Part shown: positions 36,350 through 47,371 of the stretch, one piece after another
Position numbering within the stretch: the first letter of the stretch is position 1
Layout: the number at the start of each line of letters is the position of its first letter
Assembly: GCA_965153455.1 (NCBI GenBank)
Contig: OZ234493.1
Coordinates: 29,998,213-30,062,212, forward strand
Origin: Sphagnum compactum
Taxonomy: Eukaryota > Bryophyta > Sphagnopsida > Sphagnales
Reading direction: 5' to 3'
Length of the DNA: 64,000 nucleotides
Made by a program: the position numbers and the translations under genes
The notes under the pieces: generated by a model
What the model was told of the DNA's origin: nothing
Database searches by the model: none
Seen by the model: the letters and a program-made list of their open reading frames with translations, nothing else

Positions 36350-36645
36350 CGAGAACACATGTCATGAAAGAACATAACAATTGGATATCGCTAATACGTT
36401 AACAAAATAAAAAATCGTAAACTAAAAATGCATTATTTATCAAAAATTTGATTAACAAATGTCATGAAAGATCATAACAATCAGTATATCGCTAAAACAC
36501 TAATAAGATAGAAATTTGTAAACTATTGCTAATACATTAATAAAATAAAAAACTGTAAACTAAAAAAGCATCATCTATCACAAATTGACTAACACATGTC
36601 ATGAAAATACATAACAATCAATATATCGCTAAAACACTACTGAAA
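36350..36645. repeat. ~110-130-bp tandem repeat, three copies
   Basis: Each unit contains ATGTCATGAAAG-CATAACAAT, then ATATCGCTAAAACACTAA, AATAAAATA-AAA, CGTAAACTAAAAA and TTATCA-AAATTTGA. Units begin near 36356, 36458 and 36597. It lies downstream of the PITP gene. Confidence 0.75.
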
Positions 36646-37479
36646 TGGTTAGTTACTTAGATAGGGAACTGAAATCCAATAGAAATGTGTTTGGTGTGCA
36701 CTCATCATTCAACCCTCAGGGTGCAGTGATAGCTGTTGGGTTCACTCGGGCCTTCTTTTAATTACAAGTGATGTAAAAAAAGTTCCAGATTATTTTTTTC
36801 TTGGGTCCAAGTGTTCAAACCTAAGGTTGAATGAAGAAGAAGAAGGAGATAATTACACTGTTCTGCAATAACTGGAATTTTGAGATCTTGGGTGTCAGAT
36901 ACTACTAGCAGGTAGGTACATAGCATAAACCATGATCATGTAACCTCAAGATTAATTTAAGGTTTGAATTTTGAATCCATCTGATATTATGATTTAAATT
37001 CTTACTATACACTTTTCCAGATAGGGTAAACTGGCCGGTCATTAGTACACTTAAAAACAGAGAGGAACTTTGTGATCTAGGGTCCAAAGACGAGTTATAC
37101 AGGAGCTCTGGGCGCACCTAGTGCGCTTTAGATTGTTGGATTTGGACTAGAGATGCAAAAGATATGGCCTTTGGAAGTTCTCGGTTTCATTGTCCCAGAA
37201 AAAAGAAGAAGTCTCCAAACATTTTTTCTATCTATGTTCAAGCAATTGAAATCCTATCAACGAACACCTTTACACTGACACATGTCACAAATCCACCCTA
37301 TCACCAAACAATCTCATGCTCAAACTAATCATGTTCCTTGAAAAAACTAAACACCTTTATTCAAGGGTTGAGATTAAAACCCTAAAACAAGGCAAAACAA
37401 TGTTTGGTTATCAAACCCTAAAGGTTTGTTAAACCCTAAATTAGCTGCCGCTCTCCCATGCAGTGCCGACCCAAAAACC

Positions 37480-37850
37480 CTCTACCCCCTTCCCCCTTCC
37501 GTCTCCTTTCCACGCACAGGTCAGATTCCCGCGATTGTGTTGCTTGTCATTTTTTCGAGCTTTCCTCCCGTTCGTCTCCTTTCTGTGCACAACCCCCATG
37601 CCTCAATTCCCCCGTCGATCTTTTCTCTGTGTGGGTTAGGTTCCCCTCGACTCAACACTCATTCCCCCTTTCGTCTCCTCTTTGTGCACGGGTTTGGCTC
37701 CTCCCAACTCGATTCTTATTGCGTTGTTCATCTCCTCTCCGTGCATGGGTCAGGTTACTCCCAACCTGACTTTCATTCCCTTATCTATCTCCTCTCCGTG
37801 CACCAGTCGGGCTCCTCTTGATTCGATTCCCATTCACCTCTTTGTGCTGC
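37480..37850 (+). repeat. C-rich ~60-bp minisatellite with open frame
   Basis: Roughly six units of about 60 bp contain CCGTCTCCTTTC/ATCTCCTCTCCGTGCA, then GGTCAGGTTCC or similar, and CCC-ACTCGATTC-CATT. The period keeps one plus-strand frame open from about 37426 to 37821 as a repeating peptide (LLSVHGSGSSQLDS-like). There is no other evidence that it is translated. Confidence 0.82.
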
Positions 37851-38153
37851 AGGTACATGAACGTGAAGCTCTAGCATGTGTGTGAATTTCCTACAAGTTG
37901 GCAAGGCCCAATTTTCAAAGGTTGAAAGGAGCTCGAACCTCCCTGGTTCAAACTTCTTGCTCAAGTTTTTCTGTAGCAAAAGGAGTGCACAATTTGATGT
38001 TAGGTTCTTCTATTCTAATGTTCCTTTGCCAATTAGGAGATTAGTGTAGTGGAGCGAAATCAAAGCACATTGCAATAATAAACATTTTTGTCGAAACTTT
38101 TGCATTTGTAGTAGTCATGGATCAAACAACATGAATTGTTTTTTCAATTTACT

Positions 38154-38355
38154 TAACATTTGGACATTGTCAACTTCATCGATGAAATTATAACATAAAA
38201 TGCATGTAACATGAAACAAACCTATTGATAGTTATTTAAGTATTATTCATTGATGGGTTTGAATAATACTTAAATAACTATCAATAGGTTTGTTTCATGT
38301 TACATGCATTTTATGTTATAATTTCATCGATGAAGTTGACAATGTCCAAATGTTA
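38154..38355. repeat. Perfect 96-bp inverted repeat, 10-nt loop
   Basis: Bases 38154-38249 are the exact reverse complement of 38260-38355, with the 10-nt spacer TTGATGGGTT between. I checked the pairing base by base. The outer flanks do not pair. Neither arm has coding potential. A foldback element, a small-RNA hairpin or a palindromic sequencing/assembly artefact are all possible. Confidence 0.95.
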
Positions 38356-38459
38356 GGTAGGCACAATGATGGATGGGTTGGGTAGGTAAGTAGGTGGGAA
38401 GGTGGGTATATAGGTGGGTGGGTGGGTATGTAGGTAGAAGGCTAGTATATAGGATTTGC

Positions 38460-38990
38460 TGGAAAGTAGAAATTTAGTTATATGGTATAGAGGTTTTTCT
38501 CAAAATGTAAATGTCTAACCAAAATGTGAAAACTTTTTGCTAAGAGGTAGAGGTTTATCCAATAATAAATAGAGGATTAACCAAAAATAAAAAGTTTTTG
38601 TAAAAAGAAAAATTTTAACCAACAAAAGATTAAAGTTTTCTTGAAAGTAAAAGTTTAGCTAAGAATAAAAAATAAACATTTTAACAAGGAAATAAAGAGG
38701 TTTTGTTGAGAGCAAAAGATTTAGCCAAGAAAGATAAAAAATTTCGCCAAAAAATAAAGGTTTAGTCGACAAAAGATAATTTTTTTGTCAAAAGGTAAAA
38801 ATTTAATTAAGAGTATAAATTTTTTTGTTGAGAGATAAAGGTTTTGACAAAAAAATAAAGAGGTTTTGTCAAGAGCAAAAGATTTAACCATGAAGAGATA
38901 AATTTTTTTGCCAAAAACTAAAAGTTTAATCGAGAAGAGATAAACATTTTTGCCAAAATGCAAGGTTTAAGTAGGAAAAGATAGAGAGAA
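38460..38990. repeat. Degenerate AT-rich array (TTTTTGCCAAAA)
   Basis: The words AGATAAA-ATTTTTTTGCCAAAA, AAAGTTTAACCAAGAA and AGAGGTTTTGTCGAGAGCAAAA recur every 35-60 bases with many variants. It follows a GGTAGGTGGGT-rich stretch at 38355-38450. Non-coding. Confidence 0.65.
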
Positions 38991-39084
38991 GGTGGATAGG
39001 GTGATTAGGTGAGGGGTTGGTTGTTAGTTAGTAGGTAGGGCCAGGATGTCGGTCACAACCCATCCTATACCCTCATTGAGGGCC

Positions 39085-39200
39085 TTCCAATGGTAAAAGG
39101 AGCATGACGAGGGCACCATGATTTGGGAGATCTCAACATGAGAAACAAAACAAACAAACTACTTTCCTTCATACATAGATGTAATAACAATGTAACAACC
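39085..39200 (+). repeat. Second dispersed repeat family, copy B
   Basis: CCTCATTGAGGGCCTTCCAA, then AGGGCACCATGATTTGGGAG, CTCAACATGAGAAACAAAAC and ACTTCCTTC-like blocks are in the same order as in 12560-12690. Confidence 0.6.
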
Positions 39201-41063
39201 CACTACTCCCCACCTATGTCCTAACCATCTACATGCTACTTACCTAGTAACCACATTCGTATCCTATATAGTGTTTTATTTTCAATTTTCCAACGAAGAA
39301 AATTGGGAAAATTTTGACCTTCTTTTTTTCTAATGTGAATTCAACTAATTTTGCTAATGTTTTACAAAATTCCTCAAAATTTTCAATATGAAAAAATATG
39401 AAAAAATAAACACCATACCAAACACCCTAGAAGACTTATTCTTTAGAGGATAGGTTACCAAGGTGAAACTCATCATCCACAATTGAGTCATCCACTTTTT
39501 CAAAATCAAAAAAATGAAAAAAAAAAACAAAAACATACTGGGTTAACATGATCCTTGAACCTGATGATGCATTGATGTAATGCTCAAAGATTGCAATACC
39601 TATTATGGGGCTAAAGAAGTGGAAATTTAGCATCTATTTGTAAACATACTTTGGTCCAAAGAAAAGGGGAGAACAAATCCTATGCACATGTTCTGACCCA
39701 CTTTTGACATTTGTATCATAGTTTATTCAATTTTGTAGCAAAAAGAAATGAATGAACTCTAATATTAATAATAGAAATGTTTTATAAAAAAAAAACATTC
39801 CATCTAGATGCAAACTGTGAACAGCCATATTTCTTTCTCCTTAATTTCGCACAAATGTGAAAAAGATCAATTGAATAGGGAATATTCCATTGTAGATTCT
39901 TTGATTTTTTTGGGGGAAAAATCATTGGATTTCAAAGATGTTTTTTTAAAAAAAATTCACCACATTTCCCCTCTACCTATGGCTTGGTAGCAAATTTTGT
40001 GTGTATTCTATGAACCTGTAATCGTTTAATGTGAAATCTCTCTTGGAATGTCGTAAAATTGAAGGAAAACAAAAAAAATCCTAACCATGAAGCAAATTTC
40101 ATGAAATGCTCCAAAGAGAACTTCCACTAAGTTGCCATGAAAATGAATGGGGGAGAATTTGATCACATTTGGTCTACTACAGAGGTATTTTTCTTAACAC
40201 AAAATCCAGTCGAACAATTCAGCGCAATTCTACTGATTCTGAATTGCTTTAGACATGCAGGTATTTTATTTCTTCAACTCTCTTGAACAGTCCATGAACC
40301 AAATAAAATGTATAACAAACACAAATTTATGTGTCACAGACGAAAAATTTATGTGCCGGAAATGAAAATTTATGTGCTGAAAAGGGAGGAAACCCTACAT
40401 ACAAAAGTAAGTGATGACATGATATGGGGAGGTCAATTGAAATGTCCAAACCAAGAAGAAGAAGAAGAAGAAGAATAGGCTCTCAATGGATCTGGACAAA
40501 ATGGAAGGAAAAAATGATATGGGATGGAAGTAAAGTTGACAGTATTCATAAACCCAACAGGGGAAAATTATACAAAAGAATATAGTAAAAGAAGAAAAAA
40601 TCATTATTTTGTGCCCCAAAATTTTTAAGATAATCAATACCATAGTACCTTGGCACTATTTAGGTATATTATTAGGCAAAATGTTGAAATTTTCAAAAAA
40701 CACTTTTAAAATTCCAAAGAATAAAAAGTTTTGTGTACTAGGAAGAGGAAGAATCTTGTGAAATATTCCATTTTTTCAACATGGAATCTTCAAAATGAAT
40801 GAAGAAATGATTGAATGGATGGATGAATTACTGGACAGACATGTGTTGAACCTGCCCCTTGTGCTAGAGTATCCATCTACAGAATTTCCCAATCAACGGC
40901 ACAACATGGATGATCCATCCCTTGTCCATGTGGTTTCAATAGAGGTGAACTTGTGCTCCTTCCTTGTTCCTCCTTTGGTGTTTGTTTGTCTGAGAGAGAA
41001 AAATAAATAAATAAATAAAAAAAGGGGGTTTTTGCTCCAGGATTTTTCAAGGTCAAACATGCA

Positions 41064-41232
41064 GTGTAACAACCGAGTGCAGTCAAAAAAGCAACACTTA
41101 ATTGTTTGTCAGGAGTGTGCAACAACCCGGTGGTGCAGTCAAAAAAGCAACACCTGATTGTTTGTCTGGAGTGTGTAACAACAACCCAGTGCAGTCAAAA
41201 AAGCCACACCTGATTTGTTTGTCTGGAGTGTA
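41064..41232 (+). repeat. ~60-bp tandem repeat, three copies
   Basis: Three units contain AACAACC-GTGCAGTCAAAAAAGC, then ACACCTGATTGTTTGTCTGG and AGTGTGT. Differences are few, so the array is fairly young. Confidence 0.85.
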
Positions 41233-41530
41233 TGTCCGAGTATTTTGCACCCTAGAAATCAGGAAAGGGGGGGTGGCTGGGGCGGGGCAGGGGATTTAAT
41301 TTAATTCAGGCCTTTTAATTTGAAGGGGACCAGGGCTTGGCAGTAACTCTTCAAACCGAATCCATGGAAGAGATATATACTTCCTCTAATAAGGCTGGCC
41401 ACATGCACGCAAATTAGCTGGACCTGGCCACAAAGCTTGCTGACTTGCAACTGATGCCAAGGCTGAAAGACAGGGTTAATGTGCAGGGTTGTGCTAGCTA
41501 GTTCCTTCACCACTCGGCCAGCTACCTATT

Positions 41531-41702
41531 ACAATGGCACCAACAAGCGGCTTGTTTGCTGTTGTCGTCCAGTGTATAATTTTTGTTCTTTGATTGGAAC
41601 CGAGTGGATATTAAAAATGGCACCAACAACAGCTTGTTTGCTGTTGTTGTCCTGTGTATAATTTTTTGTCCCTTGATGGAACTGAGCCGATATTAAAAAA
41701 AA
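41531..41702 (+). repeat. ~86-bp tandem duplication
   Basis: Two adjacent copies share ATGGCACCAACAA, GCTTGTTTGCTGTTGT, GTGTATAATTTTTGT, TTGATGGAAC and GATATTAAAA. They are followed by a second short duplication (GGGTCCACATTAC-GCGTCTC, about 41707-41755). Confidence 0.85.
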
Positions 41703-43320
41703 AAAACGGGTCCACATTACAGCGTCTCGTCGTGGGTCCACATTACGGCGTCTCAGCACAACGCAGCATTGGATGCTCAATCGCCTTGTTGTGGTTGAGA
41801 CGATGGTGAGGCCTCCTAAAGATCCATTTGGAGGCTGAATCAGCCTGCCCGTCAATTCTGCACTGTTCCCATGAGTTCCCAATGAGGAGTTAGTTTCCCA
41901 TGAGTTCTTTGGCTTTATTTACCACACAATAATAATGGGCGGTCCAGGGTGGATTCAGGGTCCTAGCGCACTCCTGACATTGCCCTAATGGACTTGCCAA
42001 GGGATTTGCTAAGGACCCAAAGCCCCCCTAGGTGGCTCATGGTTTAGTACATTACGGTATGGGGTGTCAGATTCCGTCGTTTTCTTGCCCACATTATATG
42101 ACATAATTTTCTGTTGATGATCATACAATTGCAACCAAAGAGACCAAAAATCTCTGGAATATATATATATTTGGGGGGGGAGAGGGGGCGGGATTGTTGA
42201 CTCTCTAACCCCATGTCATGCTATGGGCTCAACCTTGCCCAATATGTTGGGTTCATGGCCCAGATGCCCTGATGGACTCAGGTGGCACATTACCCAACAT
42301 AATGGACAGAGGCTTGACCATTCCATAGTACATTAAAAGATCCCCATTATGCAGAAAAACAAATGACAATCAACAATGCATATCTTTCAAATTGATTCAT
42401 TATAAGTATATTTTATTATGACAAATTTTAGACCCAAGCATTCAAAAGAAGCATGACAAAGGGGAAATTTATTTTATTTTACATATAACCCATTTGCAGA
42501 AAGTTAGCTAAATTTTCTTTTAATCTTTACTTGTGAGGGAGGCAGTCCTCTTATTTGCCTTTTAAGCTGTAAGCATGGCCTGGCTGCCTGTGCTCTAGCA
42601 TGCTTCAAAATTGTGTGCCTTAATTTAATTGCTAAAAAATTATTGTGTGTCTTAAATTTACATGCTTGAAAATTTGGTCACCAAATTTTGCAAATGTATC
42701 TAGTCTCTCTAGTCTCTCTACTGTAGACACTGGCACACATTTAGTTTAGTGAAAAGGGAAAAACAAAAAGGAAAACGAAAAGCTCAGTCATCTGAGGGTA
42801 GGCTACTTAAATCACTTCAATGCAACACAAATGATTTAGTGAGAAGTAGGCTAGGAGGAGGTAAAAAGGTGTAAAAACAAAAGTTAGGTCATCTGATCAG
42901 ACAGACAGCAATAGAAGAAGAAGCTTTATTTTGTTTGGTACCCAAATGAGGGTTGACTCATTCCACTCAAGTAAAGTATTTAGTATTTTACCGTTTTATA
43001 GTAGTAGTGAGAATAATGACAAAATTCCAAGAACCAAATATGCTCTGCCAAAGTCTGGTTCTCATGAAGGAAAAAGAAAACAAAGTGCAAATTAACAAAA
43101 ATTTCAATCAATTTTATAGTTTGGCTTGCTACTACTAACTACTCCAGCTCCCACATAAAAGGAGTTTCCACTTAATTGAAATCACACCCACTTGAGAGTC
43201 TTCCACAGTTCCTCATCAAATTGGCCATTTATGGAGCCTCTGAAATGAAACTTCACACATGGGCTTGGATTTGTTTGTTTGCTTGTTCTTGGTTTGGGAA
43301 GCTAGGCTAAACCCTAAACC

Positions 43321-43346
43321 CTACTACTACTACTACTACTACTACT
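43321..43346. repeat. (CTA)n microsatellite
   Basis: About nine CTA units. Confidence 0.95.
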
Positions 43347-43539
43347 TTCCACAACTAACTGATGTCAGCCTCTTCTGACAATGCTAGAGACTGTTGTGTT
43401 CCTTTTGTTTTTGTAATAATGAAATTGGAGTTCGAGGGTTTTTGAACCCTTCCCTTTCTATTGACACTTAAAAGAACTGGTAGAATTTTTCTACTCTGCA
43501 TCAGTCTTTAATTTTGTTTTTGGGGCAAAACATTGGCAA

Positions 43540-44000
43540 AAGGCGACACAGATTTTTTTTTGAGGGAATATTTTGTCACAAATTCTCTGGTTCATTCAAA
43601 AGAAACATTTGCCAAGTTGACAGAAAACTGGTTTTTGTTTGGGAGGGTGTTGCCAGATTCATGCCATTTATGAGCTCCCTGGAAAAGAAAAGAGTCGCCA
43701 GTTAAGTCGAAATCTGCCAAGGGATGCTTGTCACTCTGGCTCAGTCAGGGAATTGAGGAAAAAAAAAACTCTGCTCTGGGTGGTGATCACACATACAAAG
43801 TTTTTTTTTTTCTGTTGGTGGTGAAATTTTGCAATTTGGGGAATTATTTTTTTGTTGCTTGAATGGTTGGTTCTACATCAGGTTTCATTAGGTAGCCAGA
43901 AAATAGAAGGGTTTGTAAATCGTTCGAGCTTTATGTTTTGTTTTTGGCAAATTTGGCTAAATCATCTTATGAATGATTGTAACTTGTGTTACATCAAATA
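43540..44000 (-). repeat. Dispersed repeats: older family and inverted copy 4
   Basis: At 43540-43690 a segment related to 27090-27235 (inverted there) can be aligned by eye: TTGTCACAAATTC, GAAAACTGGTTTT, GGGAGGGTGTTGCCAGATT. At about 43865-44000 the complementary strand reads GATTTAGCCAAATTTGCC, then CCTTCTATTTTCTGGCTACC and ATGAAACC, so it is a minus-strand copy of the main dispersed family. Confidence 0.55.
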
Positions 44001-44914
44001 ATAGGGTAAATTTTTAAAATAACATTATTAAAAATAAAATAAATAAAACCCTGATGTGGTAGGCATTAGTTTTTTTGGGTGAATTTTTGCATGGATTTGT
44101 TGGGAGAACATTTTTGTACAAGTTTGCTTTTTAGAATGTAATTTCAACTAGATTTGCTATTTTAAGGGAAATATACAACAGCTTGTATGACCTTGTAAGT
44201 GAGCCCTAGGCAAATAGGTCATACAAGCTTTATTTATATTATTTATTTTTGTGACATTTACTAAATTTGATGCCTGGGTTCCAGCATCTTATTTTTATTT
44301 ATTTTATTTTATTTTATTTTTAAAGAAAAGAATATTGGAAAATTTTCCCAAACTTACGACTAACTAGCCTATAAAATTGTCACTGGGAAGAATTTCTGCC
44401 CTTTGCATTAAAAGTTTTCAGGGTCAACTGCCGTTTCAAAGGTATGCGACTGACTACGAACACAGAGAACTTTGAACGGGTCTAAGCAGATACCTAGTCA
44501 ACAAAGTCCGTATAATAATGTGACAGAAATTGCTCATGAGTGCCAATTGCATCATGTAATCGTCATGCCAATTACTTCACAATGAATGGTCGCTGGTCAG
44601 ACCAACCTTTGTTGCGGCAACCCACCCGTAGGCTTGGCGGGTGCATCCCCAAATAGCCATTACCCAAGATAGCCGTAAATTGGCTCTTGCAAAAGAAGTT
44701 TTTTTTTTTTTTGTCCTTTGGCTACTAACAAAGCAGCAAACAAGCAGCTCATCACATCACATAATGGCTCTGTCCTTTCAGGCAGCTTCAAACTTCAAAC
44801 TAGAAACTTTCATTACTGGATGTAGAACTTCTCATCTAGATGCATGCACTTCCAGGGAACATGCCCATGCACCACATACTGTAGTACCTGGGTCAGTTCG
44901 GCAGCAAGGTGCCT

Positions 44915-44940
44915 AATTATTATTATTATTATTATTATTT
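44915..44940. repeat. (ATT)n microsatellite
   Basis: About eight ATT units. Confidence 0.95.
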
Positions 44941-45673
44941 TGTCATTTACTTTTGACAGTAAAAATAATAATAATTTTCGAGTAGGCACTATAATAAATA
45001 ATGAAGCTTGTGAGTTTGTTCAGATTTTCAGCATGATAATAAGTACATAAATCTTTCAAGAAATTTTGGGTGAATTTTTAAAACTAATGAATTAGTGTCT
45101 AACCAGCCTAGTACTATGGTAAAGTGTCTGGAGAGTCCAGATGTCATTCCCACATTGGGTCAAGTTGGAGCCTAAATTTTTTGCCCAAAATCCTCCCACA
45201 TCAAAGGCCATATAGTCTCTTGGCTCTTTGTACAGAGCCAATAAATGATGATGTCTGTGTGCACACAGAAGAGTAGCAGTACTTGGGGGGCCCATCAATC
45301 CTCTCAAGACAAACCCTCTCTGATAATCTGTGACAATCTCGCCTGGAATTAACTAAGTTCCAGTTCCTCTCTCATCTCTCATCACTTCAGTTCCAAAACA
45401 CACCTGATGGATGCTACTTAATTCAGTCTTAACTCAATGCTAAGGGAGCCAGTTATGGATTCAAACTAAGTTAATTAGCATAAATGGGATTAGGGTTAGG
45501 GTTCAGATCTGCCTGGTCTCCATCCACACACATATTTAGTCTAGTAGTTCTTAACCAACTCCTTTTTTCATCACTTCATTTGCTTTGCTCATGCATTGCA
45601 TTGCTTGCTTGCTTTCAAAGGGCCAGAGTGAGCCACAGCAACAATGGTGTTTTTTCTTTTTTTTTCTTTTTTG

Positions 45674-45940
45674 GGGTAAATTTTGTGATGTAGCCAAAAT
45701 GGCAATTGTTCATAGGAAGATTAGGAAAATTTGGCCACAAAGTGAATTATTTTGCTTTTTTATAGCATCCTTCTATATTATTAGGCACCTAATTGAATGA
45801 AACATAAGAGTATGAACATTTTTATTTTGTCAAATTTGGCCATGAACCAGATATGAATTTTTTATTTTTTTAAAAGTATGCTTATATATTTTTCTGTACC
45901 TACTGGAACCATATATAGAAAAATCTGGAGATATTTAATA
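45674..45940 (+). repeat. Dispersed repeat, copy 5 (two overlapping partial units)
   Basis: The first part has TTTTGTGATGTAGCC, TTCATAGGAAGATTAGG, AAAATTTGGCCACAAA and CATCCTTCTATATT. A second partial unit from about 45828 has AAATTTGGCCATGAACCAGA, TATGAATTTT and CCTACTGGAACC. The TGATGATTGAAA block follows at 45961, as it does after copy 1. Confidence 0.65.
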
Positions 45941-47340
45941 TTTTATTCTATTTTTGAATTTTGATGATTGAAATTTCTCAACAATCATTTGATTTTCACT
46001 TTTTCAATGTTTTCTTTTTCTTTTTGGTGAAATTATGCCTGTAAAAGAAAAGGGGGGTGAAAAGCAGCCACGCATGCACAATTCAGGATGAATGGTGTGT
46101 GGGGATGGGAAATAACTTTTTCATTGTATTGTTCTTGTTCCCAGCTAACCATGGTGCTTGGTTATGTACTAACTACTAACCATCCACAGGCATCTAATCT
46201 ACCTAGCTAGTAGCCACCAACTGCCTTACCTAGATAGTAACCACTTACATTCCCTACCTACTTACCCATCATGGTACTTATGACTTACCCGAAGATGGAT
46301 TGACAATGCAATGTCATGTCGGTTTCCTTCATAATTTTTTCATAATTTTTTTCAAGAATAAACTTAGGATGTTCTTAGGAATTGTTACACTAGTGCAAAG
46401 AATGAAAAAACCCAGAATTTGTTTGGAATTAGGGAAATTGAGAATGAATTCTACTTCTCCACCTAGAAATTGAAAATAATTTTCTACCTTTCAATCTTAA
46501 AATTAAAAATTAGGAGATTTCCCACAAATCATGTCATACACAGTTAATTTCATGTTGAGAAAAATATATCAAAGGTTAACAGTTGTGATATCTTTGGTGG
46601 CTTTGGCATAAATTAAATTATTTTTTGAATCTGTCAAATTTTTGAAAATTTTATTTAAAATGTAAAAATTTGATCTTTGGTTGTCTTGAAGGGAGGATAC
46701 TAAATAGAGGTTCACTTGACCACTAAAACAATTCAAATATTTGAAACAAAAAATACCTTATCATCAAAACATTTCAAATTGTTTGAAACAGATAAATACC
46801 TTGATTGCTAAAACAGTTTGAATTGTTTGAAACAAAGTACCTTACAAGAAATTTATTTTATTGTTAAATTTTTAAAAAATTAAAAGCCCAAGACCCCGTC
46901 AAGAAACTGAAGTTAAATTAATTATTCGACAGACATTCGTGTGCCAAATCTGCAAAAATATTACGATAATATCTTCCCAACCAAAAATCAAACCCCCTTC
47001 TCACAAGAGTTAATTACCTAAAACAATTCACAACATGACTAAATACCACCACCACCACCATAGTACGATTCCATCTTATTTATTAGAGTGATTTGATGCT
47101 TTTGTTGGGGGGGGGACTTGACCACATCCTCTCGTCTTCACTTGCACACAACTCTTTCTTTAACGAATAAATTATTGGCAAATAGGTACACAAAAGATTG
47201 ATCCTATCTGAAATCATAGGAGAAGTAACTTAACATATTCGATACACATTGTAGTGGCCGGCATGACCTCCCACCCATATGGGCTGAAATAAAAAGGTGC
47301 TTTCAAGTCGTATGATTTTTGACTCATCCAAGAAAGCCTT

Positions 47341-47371
47341 TCCCCCTCCCCTCCCCTCCCCTCCCCTCCCC
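47341..47371. repeat. (CCCCT)n tract
   Basis: Five CCCCT units in a row. The complementary strand carries repeated G4 runs spaced by single A, a textbook G-quadruplex pattern. A plus-strand G-rich run at 48001-48021 is similar. Confidence 0.85.

Noticed and set aside
38154-38355. Rho-independent-type terminator or CRISPR-like repeat
   Set aside because: The context is a plant nuclear genome. The structure is a single very long inverted repeat without a U tract, and there is no spacer-repeat array anywhere in the window.
45484-45500. Telomere-like TTAGGGTTAGGG
   Set aside because: Only about two units are present in ordinary intergenic sequence, so this is not evidence of a chromosome end.
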